NCBI GenBank assembly: GCA_036936605.1
Contig: JAUPFV010000002.1
Span: forward strand, 267,662,770-267,726,769
DNA length: 64,000 nt
Source: Limnanthes douglasii subsp. nivea
Lineage: Eukaryota > Streptophyta > Magnoliopsida > Brassicales > Limnanthaceae
Reading direction: 5' to 3'
Numbering within the stretch: position 1 is the first letter of the stretch; each line of letters opens with the position of its first letter. Of the stretch, positions 55,386 through 64,000 are shown in pieces. A model generated the notes under the pieces. It was not told the origin of the DNA, ran no database searches, and saw nothing but the letters and a program-made list of their open reading frames with translations. The position numbers and the translations under genes were made by a program.

Positions 55386-56910
55386 TGAATCACAATATGA
55401 AAATAGATCGATCTTTTGAAAATAAGGAGGTTAGTGTCAAATAGGATCATGTACGCACGTCTCATATGAATCATGATATTAAGGAAATACTTTTCATGCA
55501 GGAAGAGCGTGATCAATTACAAGAAGAAATTGAGGCATTGGGAGCCTAGAGGTAGGTTGGAAATGATTGAGGGGCAAAATCCATCAGAGTATCCCAAATC
55601 TGACAAGCCAGATAATAATTCTCATCATAATCCGAAGCAAGGTCTGAATGATCAGTCTCCTAAAGTCCACCAAGAACCTAAAAAGAAACATCAAGATAAA
55701 CAGTGTTCAAGCACCTCAGGGTCTGTTGAGGGCTCAAACAACAGAATCAGAATCAGAAGTTTCCTCTTCCTCTTGAAGTAATGATCATTTTCCTAAGAAA
55801 AAGAAAGGGAATCTAGTAAAAATAACATTACAAAAACATCGTAGAGAAAATAAACAGGAATATTCAGGGAAGAAATAGATCGAAAGGGTAAATGGATCAC
55901 ATGTTTAGTCGAGAACATAATAGAGTAGTATCCGTTGTCTTTGAAAATCCTCTCTGGATATCTACCTAAATGTTTTGACAGTTAGAAGATGGAAAAATAT
56001 GATGGGAGCCGAGACCACGATAATCATCTTGAGAAATTTAAGAATTTTATGATATGATTTGATGATGATGATAGGCTATTGAGTAAAGATTTTTCTCAAA
56101 CTTTCAAGGGTAATTCCTTGAAGTGGTATAATAGATTACCACATGGATCAATCAAGAATTTTTTTATGTTTTAGATGGCATTCCAAAGGCAATTTGTGGG
56201 AAGTAAAGACCTTAGGAGGGATTCAGATACGATAAGACATTATTGAGAGCACCCTAATAAGTCTTTAAAAGATTACACCAACCATTTTGTGAATACTAAA
56301 TATGGGTTGTCATATTTCTTCGAACATGTATTCATAGATGTAATACGAAGAGAATTCTTAGTTGGCGTGGTTAACTTAGGGTGGTTTGTAAGGAAATCGC
56401 TATGGAGGAAACTAAGATATTGAGGAAGTCTCATCAGTATAAAGCTGCTCCTTTGACTCCTCTTCTATAAGCTATTAATCAGTTTCAAGCTACAATTAGC
56501 AATCGTCTGAGGGACTCCAAGCAGGTTTCTCATCGGTCAAGATAGAGCCAGTCTAATCAAGGGCAATAATCTAGGCCAAGATGTAATCACTGGGTCCAGC
56601 CTGGTTATTTTGTAGAGCTAATTTAAAATGTTGCTACCATTTATGATAGGGAATATAATGTTGTGCAATTCCAAAGACTTGCACATATCCAAACTTCGAT
56701 GGAGAATCAAACACGTGGTTCTCTAGATATCAAAATGATGTGGGATATGACATTAAGAATTCTATTGCTCAAAATAGGAAATATAATTATTAATTGAGAA
56801 TGAAAATTGACTACATTTGTTAAGTCACAAGTAGGAAATACGCATGTAAGTAAGATATCGCAGCCAAGTACAAGTGGGACTCAATCTACATCACCCGTTG
56901 TCTGAAGGCA
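55386..56910 (+). pseudogene. Gag of gypsy D
   Basis: The coiled-coil entry MQEERDQLQEEIEALGA is at about 55497-55548. The core reads EKYDGSRDHDNHLEKFKNFM, SQTFKGNSLKWYNRLPHGSI and MAFQRQFVGSKDLRRDSDTI (55990-56230), then FVNTKYGLSYFFEHVF. Stops and frameshifts are common. It is closest in wording to gag of A. Confidence 0.7.
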
Positions 56911-57059
56911 AAATACGAAAGCTCCCAAACAAGAGAGTACAATGGTGATTATTGAGAAATTTGATGTGGATTCAGAGTATTTGGATCCTAATTCAGATTG
57001 GGGTGTAGTGAATGCAGTGGCTCGAAAAACTTGAAAGGTTTCCGAGCTTTGTCACTTTA

Positions 57060-57630
57060 TTTAATCTTTAACCATTTTTTGAGGAGATACAATGACAACA
57101 CCTTCGAGTTATTCTAGGAAAATGTATGTGTTTAGTTTGACCACCCAATTGGAAGGAACAATATCTTCACATTTGTACCGCAATCGTGTTCCCTTCATAG
57201 TTTTAGATGAAGATGACTTAAGAAATATTGCAGGCCCAGATGAGGATATTGTGGTAATATGAGGATCTATTAAGGGCACTGAAATCCGATTTTTTTTTAT
57301 TGACACCGGTAGCTCAGCAAATATATTATTTATATCCACCTATAAACAGATGAAGAACCCATTTATCATACTTCGGTCGAGCAGAACCATAGTAAGTTTT
57401 ACAGGAAAATCCACTGATGTTATTGGGGAATTAGAAGGGGATGTTATTATTGGCCAATGACCTTTTAAGAAAAATTCCAGAGTATCATTTGTAATGGTGG
57501 AATGTTCCACCTTTTATAATTACTTTTTTGGAAGATATTGGATACCAATTATACATGCAGTTGCATCAACAGTTCATCAATTTTTGAAATATGTAGTTGG
57601 AGGTCAATTAAGGGTGGTTTGAAACAACCA
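57060..57630 (+). pseudogene. Protease region of gypsy D
   Basis: SYSRKMYVFSLTTQLEGTIS and PFIVLDEDDLRNIAGPDED precede the active-site block FFIDTGSSANILFIST (near 57295-57345), so DTGSS is kept. NPFIILRSSRTIVSFTGKST and QFLKYVVGGQL follow, with stops between. In its family it matures the Gag-Pol polyprotein. Confidence 0.8.
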
Positions 57631-58019
57631 AAAAGCGGCTAGGAAATGTTATGGCATTGCTCTTGGTCCAAAGTCCCTAGAAAATATGGCTAACAAGAAA
57701 AAATAACAATTAATTGAGTCATCTTCGGATCTAAGCAAAATAGATGATCCAAGCTACAATCTTAGTTGTTATCCCAATTGAAGAGGTCGAAGTAGACAAT
57801 TTGGAAAATGGGAAAAATGTTAGAATTTGAGCTAAATTGTCATCAGAATTAAAAGAGAAATAAGTATTCTTTTTGTCTTAAAAATTGCATATGTTTTCAT
57901 AGTGCAATAAATATATGACTGGTGTACCAGCCAATATCATTTGCCACAAGTTTTCTGTGTTTTCTGATACAGACCTAGTAATTCAAAGAAGGATGTCATT
58001 TTCCAAAGAGAAATCTGAA

Positions 58020-58680
58020 GCCACCATTAAATAGGTCGACAAATTAACCAATGTGTGACATATTCGGGAATCTCAGAACCCATTATGGACAGCCAATCGG
58101 ATACTCATAAAATATAAAAATGGTAAATGGAGAATGTGTATTGACTTCTCAGATTTTAACAGGGCATGCCCCAAAGATCCTTTCCCAATTTCTCAAATAG
58201 ATCAATTGATAGATTCCACTTTGAGAAATAATTTGCTTTCTTTTATGGATGATTTTCCTGGGTACAATCAGATACAAATGGATCCAAAAGACCAGGATTA
58301 TACTACGTTTATCATTGATAATAGCTACACTGTTATAAGGTAATTCCATTTGGTTTAAAGAATGTTATGGATAATTATTAGCGCATGGTTAACAAATTAT
58401 TTTCCAATCAGATTGGGAGAAATATAGAGGTCTATATCGATGACACGATGGTAAAAATTCCAAAGGAGGAGTATCATTTACTTGACCTCAAAAATATTTT
58501 CTCTAATTTAGAGGGCATTAATTTAAAGCTGAATCTAGAAAAGTGTACTCTTCAAGTACCATCCAGAAAGTATTTGAGATACATAATTAATGAAAAATGG
58601 ATCCAGACTGACCCAACGCAACTAGATGCATTACTAATTATGGATACTCCTGGACCACCAAAGAAGTTTAAGTGTTGACT
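58020..58680 (+). pseudogene. Reverse transcriptase of gypsy D
   Basis: The reading frame gives MCIDFSDFNRACPKDPFPIS, NLLSFMDDFPGYNQIQMDPK and DQDYTTFI, then a frameshift. From 58385 it reads MVNKLFSNQIGRNIEVYIDD with TMVKIPKEE and NLEGINLKLNLEKC. The YIDD palm motif is intact. The pre-RT segment before 58080 is weakly readable. Confidence 0.8.
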
Positions 58681-59090
58681 CAAAAACTAGCAGCTTTGAA
58701 TAGGTTTATTCAAGGTCAACAGATAAATGTGCGCAATTCTTTTAAGTATTGAGAAATCCCACTAAATTTAATTGGTCCCAAAATTGTGATAAGGCATTCC
58801 CTGAAATCAAAATACATTTGTATTTTCCTAAAATTTATTCAGACCGGTCATCGGAAAAAGACTCCTCCTATATCTAGTAGTATCAAATTATGTTGTGAGT
58901 GGGGTATTAGTTTAGGAGGTTGACATTTACCCTCGCTCAATTTATTATATTAATAAGAGTTTGTTTGATGCTGAGAAAAAATACCTCAAGTTGGAAAAGT
59001 TGCATTTAGCCTTGGTAATAACGGCAGGAAAATGAGGCCTTATTTTCAAGCACATTCAATCACGGTTTGAATTAATTTTCCACCTAAAAA
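58681..59090 (+). pseudogene. Native RNase H of gypsy D
   Basis: Fragments include LAALNRFIQG, NPTKFNWSQNCDKAFPEIK-like sequence near 58750-58805, then VDIYPRSIYYINKSLFDAEK and KYLKLEKLHLALVI with RPYFQAHSITV. There are stops and frameshifts throughout. Confidence 0.65.
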
Positions 59091-59109
59091 CATATTATAA
59101 AAACCGGAT

Positions 59110-59480
59110 GCATCGGGTCGAATGACCAAGTGGTTTGTGGATTTTGGGGTCTATGACGTTGAATTTTCTACTCGAACAATGATCAAAGCTCAAGTTGTAG
59201 CAGACGTTTTGGTTGAGTTCTATTTGGAGAGACCCTATAAAGACCTTTCTATTCATAAGCATTAAAAAAGTGGGTAATTCAAACAAATAAATTATTTAGC
59301 ATGATGGGTTGTGGGGCAAAAAATTTGTTTACTTTCCCCCTTTGGATACTCGATGTACCAAGATATACGTTTTGCTTTTAAGACATCAAGCAATGAAGCA
59401 GAATAAGAAGTAGCAATAGCAGGTTTAAGGCTTGCTCAAATATATGATGCCAACAAAATATGATTATTGAGTGATTTGCA
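59110..59480 (+). pseudogene. Second RNase H of gypsy D
   Basis: The linker MTKWFVDFGVYDVEFSTRTM and IKAQVVADVLVEFY precedes a damaged MMGCGAKNLFTF block and FKTSSNEAEEVAIAGLRLA-type sequence near 59380-59430. It corresponds to the Tat extra RNase H, but the DGGS motif itself is broken. Confidence 0.55.
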
Positions 59481-59899
59481 ACTGCTCGTACGTCAAGTGC
59501 ATGGACAATCTGAAACAAGGAAAGAACAGTTGATGAAATATTTCCAAATGTTGAAAGAAATTTCTGTTTTTTAAATATGTAAAATATAAACACGTGCCAA
59601 GATAAAAAAAATTGATAGATTATTCTTTAGCCACTATTACATATTTTGAGGTATACCCTTGGATTTTGGAACAAAAGCTCCCTCATATAACAACAACCCT
59701 TGAAATGGAAGTTGAAAGTGAAGAAAGTTTCCAAATATCATCCACAGTGAATTAATAGTGGATATACGGTATCCAAGAGTTCATTACTAAGGGAAGCCTT
59801 CCCGAAGATAAAAAAAAACCTAGCTAATAAGTTCAAATTTAAAGCACATGTTTTTTAGTTTTGAGAGGATCCTCTATAAAAATATATTTGAGTAAGGCT

Positions 59900-60782
59900 T
59901 CGTTGCAATGCTTCGGACCCGATGAGTCCCAAAGTTTTGTCTGAATTACTGATGGGGAAGGGTCCGTCTATTGTGGCTACAAGGTTTTGACTAGAATAGT
60001 CTTATTAACAGGGTATTATCGGCCATCTATCAGGCCATACTCTAAAGATTTAGTTAGAATATGTGATCTGTGTCAGAGATATGTAAGTGCAATACATGTG
60101 TCAGCAGTTCCTATGGAGTCAATGTCCAAAGTAGTGCATTCTTTGTTTGATTGGACCCATTCTGATGGCTTCTAGAGGATGTCGAACTATTATCTTGGCA
60201 ATTGATTATTTTTCGAAGTAATAGAGGTTTCACCCCACTTTAGAACTACCTCCAAAGAGGTAATCAAGTTTATCATTTCCAATATTTTTTGTGGCAAAAA
60301 GAACCATTTTGATGGGTTGCAAAAATAATTTAGAAGGGCGACAGGCAAGTGGCCAAATTACTTACAAGAAGTATTGTGGACGTATCGAATTACACTAACA
60401 CCAATAAAGGCTACTTTTCCCTCTTTCACGGTTTAAAATTATTTCGAATGGGAAAATGAGGCTGCAATAAGAGCTCAGTTAGACTTGATCCAACAAAATA
60501 GAATCAAGGCGCATTTGAGAACAACACATTATCATGGTTTAATGAGGAGTAGATACGCGTCTAAAGTACAAAAAAGGGAATTCCAAATCAGGGACAAAGT
60601 TTTTAAAAACAATATTTTTTCACACAAAAAACCGAAAGTTTGTAAAGTTGGCTCCGAATTGGGAAGGACCATACACTGTGTATGAAAAGGTTAAGCAAGG
60701 AAGATATCGATTAGTTTACCAAGAAGGCAATCATTTAAGACATTCGTGGAATGTCAAATATTTAAGATTATATCTCGAGTAA
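59900..60782 (+). pseudogene. Integrase of gypsy D (core partly missing)
   Basis: The zinc-binding domain gives MTRIVLLTGYYRPSIRPYSK with VRICDLCQRYVSAIHVS. The core start is only fragmentary (RGCRTIILAIDYFSK near 60175-60220), and the second catalytic region is short of about 150 bp compared with C. The C-terminus is kept: NRIKAHLRTTHYHGLMRSRY, REFQIRDKVFK and the GPY-like segment APNWEGPYTVYEKVKQGRYR, ending YLRLYLE with TAA at 60780-60782. It was the last domain of pol. Confidence 0.7.
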
Positions 60783-60899
60783 AGTTATATTTTAAACATT
60801 TTCTTTGTTTTTGTTTAATGTAAATATTTAGGGACATACCCTTTCTTACCCTGGTGGCGCGATGATATTTTAATGAGGGGTCCAAATCGTTATTAATCT

Positions 60900-61140
60900 A
60901 CCACATTTGTCTTTAAAGTATTTACAAGTATGGCTTGTGTATGTTAATTTTTTTATTGGCTTCAAATATATTGCCTTTGAATGACTTGTAAATGTTAAGT
61001 ATTTATATCCTTCGAATGGTTTGTGATTGTTAAGTTTCTATTACCTTTGAATGGATTACCTTCAAATGGCTTGTGCATGTTAAATGGTTATTACCATAGA
61101 ATGGCTTGTGTGTTAAATATTTATTTCCTTCGAATACTTT
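60900..61140. repeat. Imperfect tandem repeats in the 3' region of gypsy D
   Basis: Modules of 35-50 bp such as CCTTCGAATGGTTTGTGATT, CCTTTGAATGGATTACCTTC and AAATGGCTTGTGCATGTTAA recur at least five times. Read on the other strand, the CCTTCGAATGGATTACCTTC module is the same as in the 50-bp array of gypsy A (4881-5203). Confidence 0.75.
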
Positions 61141-61423
61141 TTGTTTTAAGAGTAATTATCTTCACATAAATTGGACTAAGAAATAAAGATAATAAGATAT
61201 AAATAAATAATCCAAGTTGATGAGATAGAATGCTTTGGGTGATCCAATGACTTAATAAAATTCGATGAGAAAGTTACAAAAATGCCTTGGTCATACCAAG
61301 GGCTTACATATAAGTATATGACAAAATGTCTTTTACACAAAAAGGACTTGCACGAATACAACCAATAAAATTTTATTGGCCTTGGGGGTTGCTCACATCG
61401 GCATCTTCTTCTTCTATTTCTTT

Positions 61424-63767
61424 TAAACTCTCATCATTAAATCCCTATCATCACTATTGTCAGAAGCATCATCGGGTGAATCTCCAAAGATACCAAGCTG
61501 ATCTTTTATGGGCATTTCAGGAGGTCAACCCCCCCCCCCCCATAAAGATCCCACTACAAGTGTGGGATTTTTTTTATGGAATTCCAATACCATATCTGAT
61601 ATGGATACTGCATCCATTTTATGTAAGGAATCTATGACTATATCATCATATGTGTCTATGGCATCGACAACCTCTTGGGTGGATTTATCCTTGAGAGAGG
61701 CTATTTCATCTTCCTACTTCTTGATAAGAGCATCTTGATTTTTTCATTTTACCCAATAGAAGCTCAATGGTGGCTTTTTCATCAATTTGTTGGTTCTTCA
61801 ATGAGGTAATCTCCTTAGAGCTGGATGATTGTAGATTTCTATGATCAGTTTGCAGCTTTTCATTGGTTGGAATTTACCTTGAGCAGCTCATCCCTAACGG
61901 ATTTGAACTCTCCAGATAGACTATTAACTTTGGTATTTTCCTCTTCAATTGAAGTTTTCAAATTCTCATTTTCATTTTGAAGATAAGTGATGTCTTCAAT
62001 CTGAAACCTTACTTGTCTCTCCATTTCAACAATTGGCCTCATATAGCACAACATCGAATACTCCAATACATCGTTCTCATATGACAATTCAAAGGGAATC
62101 TTTTCGAATACCACGACATTAGCAATACTTGTAGATTCAGGGAAGTCAATTTCGAAAGCTTCAAAATCAAAAGCCCTTATACCTTTGATTAGGTTAACAT
62201 CTCTGAACACCTGCCTTTCAGGAGGGAGAAGTAGTGGATAAGGAGGATTGGATATTGTGGTTGGTGGAGGTTTATCAATAGGAATTGTTGGAGATATAAT
62301 TTCTGAACAGAGGACTATCTCCGAACGGGTCGAGGTCTTTTTCATCTTCTTGTCTCTCTTATCACTACCTTGTTTACCCATCTTGTGTACCTTTTTTTAC
62401 GCACATAAGATTCTGAGGGCACCTCACTTCCCTCAACGGTAGTAGAAACTGCAGCAAACAAGGCATAGTCAATCTCATCAGGCTGACCTTCCTTTCCCAT
62501 CTCGGCAGCAAACTGTGACGAGCCTTCTTTTCTTTTTTTATTATTTTTATTCCGATGGTTGGGGGCTCGGTTCCTGGTTGGAAGATACAAATTTCTATCA
62601 TTAACTTTAGTTCTCTCGAAAAATAGTAGAAAACCGATGAGGAGTGCTAAATGGATCCCATTTCAGCTCTCGTTCGGGGTTAGTCTTCCATAGAAGACTT
62701 TAAACAAAGTTAGCGAGAGTGAAGCACTAATAGAAGCCATTTGACCAATTTGCTTTTGCCCATTGGTTCAAATTTCTAAAGGTTACATTTGCATCAACCA
62801 GATGATGCAGATAAGGCTTCAAGATAACTGATATAAAAGATATTGAGTGTAAGTAGTATAATATATGATAAGAAAAATTGAAAGTCAAAGATAATTTCGA
62901 TGAAGCTTACCAGTGTTCTTAAAGTATCGAGTGAGTTGGCTTGGATTGTTTTGAGAGGTAATCTACTTTTTGTTTTCCCATCATCCACTGATAAAGAGCA
63001 ATTGTGTCTTCTATATTTTATCAACCTCTAGTAAATCATTCCCCATATTATAATAGTAGAAGGGGATTTGGAGGTTGTGAGATAGTTCAGCAACAGCATC
63101 CAGTTGCTCTATCGGTATCAGAGTCTTGAATAGCCTTGAAGATATGATATCCTTCATATTTTCTTCTATAACCTTGGAATTAGATCTAGAAGGATCAGTG
63201 GGATGAGTACCAATGTTCTCTTCTTCATGATGAGAGGACTCAACAACCAATGTTGCGGGATTTTCTTCTATACTTAGGTGTGATGGAAGCTCAGTTGGAA
63301 GTGTTACAGGATCTTCTTCCATGTGCATACCTTTTAGGAGGGTTGGATTATTAATAGTTGCTTGTTACACTATTAGTTGTTGTATTATTAGCTTTTTTCT
63401 GCAGAGAGTTTAGTTTTGGTTTTAAATAGTCTGGTTACTCTACGAGAAGTTTTCTCCTTGGTGTCTGATCCCATGGTTTTGAAAGTATAAAGGTTTTAAA
63501 CACTGGTGGCCCTTAAGAGTAGGATGATTTGAGTGGAATAGGAGAATGACTTGGTGATGTGAATGACTGAGTGGTGAAAGAAATTTTGGATGGAATGTTA
63601 CACCTATTATAAGGAAGAACTCCTATGTAATCAATGGATTGCGTTACGACAATCGTACTTGAGGAGGCAGACAACCCAACAACGGCCCTTGCCTTATTCT
63701 TTTCTTTTTATAGTTCAGAAAAGTTCAACCAACACATTTGGTTAATGCATTTTTTGTGGTGAACATG
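61424..63767 (-). pseudogene. Antisense extra ORF (aORF) of gypsy D
   Basis: The reverse strand starts at ATG 63767 with MFTTKNALTK. An open segment 63328-63011 contains SSRLFKTLIPIEQLDAVAEL and IPFYYYNMGNDLLEVDKI, aligning closely with the C copy. Next are HNCSLSVDDGKTKSRLPLK, the lysine-rich MYLPTRNRAPNHRNKNNKKR (62590), ALFAAVSTTVEGSEVPSES, then the longest open segment 62381-61860 with FESTSIANVVVFEKIPFEL-type wording, YMRPIVEMERQVRFQIEDIT and a coiled coil LQNENENLKTSIEEENTKVN. The tail has MDAVSISDMVLEFHKKNPTL and acidic DDASDNSDDRD. It opposes gag-pol. Function unknown. Confidence 0.65.
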
Positions 63768-64000
63768 CAAACACCAAAATGATTCCGGAAAAATAATCTA
63801 CGCTGGTTAATGTGGTGGAGGTAGAGGAAAAATTCAGTACATAATTGAATATCAACGATGAAAATTTTCTCTATCTAGAATTAAAATTTGTTCTCTCTTT
63901 AAAAATACCTACAATGAAAAAAATTAAGAAACGTTTCAGTATCCTACTAAGATAAGTGGAAACAATAGTAGTAACTAGGAGACTTTAAAGAATTTGAACC
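63768..64000. other. Leader of the antisense ORF in gypsy D, cut by the window edge
   Basis: AT-rich non-coding sequence corresponding to the spacer between antisense ORF and 3' LTR in A and C. Confidence 0.4.

Larger units (their letters stand above)
54880..64000 (+). mobile_element. Tat-type Ty3/gypsy element D (3' LTR beyond the window)
   Basis: A 5' LTR ending at 55296, primer site, gag, protease, RT, two RNase H domains and integrase on the + strand to 60782, a tandem repeat block, and an opposite-strand ORF (63767 to about 61424). By comparison with C the 3' LTR should begin about 200 bp past the window edge. The left end is approximate. Confidence 0.8.

Overview
The window looks like repeat-dense nuclear DNA of a flowering plant, most likely a eudicot. 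It is AT-rich and contains only transposable-element families typical of plants: Tat-type Ty3/gypsy with two RNase H domains, Ty1/copia, L1-type LINEs (one with a C-terminal RNase H), Mutator-like elements (MULEs) and MITE-sized inverted repeats. I find no intact host gene, tRNA, rRNA or CRISPR array. Almost every coding region is broken by stops and frameshifts. A run of exactly 100 Ns at 15552-15651 is an assembly gap.

Layout. 1-10.7 kb: a Ty1/copia element on the + strand (reverse transcriptase at 3-263, RNase H from 9903) is split by a reverse-strand Tat-type gypsy element A (270-9895). Element A is itself split by a 1463-bp non-autonomous MULE with a perfect 9-bp target duplication. 11.5-15.55 kb: reverse-strand gypsy fragment B, with its second RNase H segment duplicated in tandem. 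After the gap comes a reverse-strand copia gag fragment. 17-22.4 kb: reverse-strand LINE-2. 22.8-23.35 kb: a GGTT/AACC-rich repeat. 24.9-29.4 kb: forward LINE-1, the best preserved gene body here. 29.9-54.9 kb: a field of decayed Mutator-associated genes, namely two + strand copies of a plant-mobile-domain/DUF1985-like gene (about 30.1-33.7 plus 43.4-43.9 kb, and about 50.0-53.1 kb) and a reverse-strand MULE transposase (44.7-47.0 kb). Their non-coding stretches carry a short repeated motif with core TCGCATG or TCTCATC, always on the same strand. 33688-43407: a structurally complete Tat-type gypsy element C with both LTRs and a 5-bp target duplication, inserted into that field. 53.6-54.0 kb: a MITE. 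54.9 kb to the end: gypsy element D, whose 3' LTR lies outside the window.

The strongest recurring theme is that gypsy A, C and D each carry, between pol and the 3' LTR, a second long ORF on the opposite strand from gag-pol. The three antisense ORFs share an N-terminal MFTxxxALxK motif and other blocks in the same order: a YYYxMGND block in C and D, a lysine-rich linker, an RPI/MERQVRFQ-like coiled coil, and an acidic C-terminus. Just before it, A and D carry related tandem repeats, consistent with the hypervariable 3' region known for Tat elements. The second theme is the TCGCATG motif field, which I cannot match to a named repeat family.
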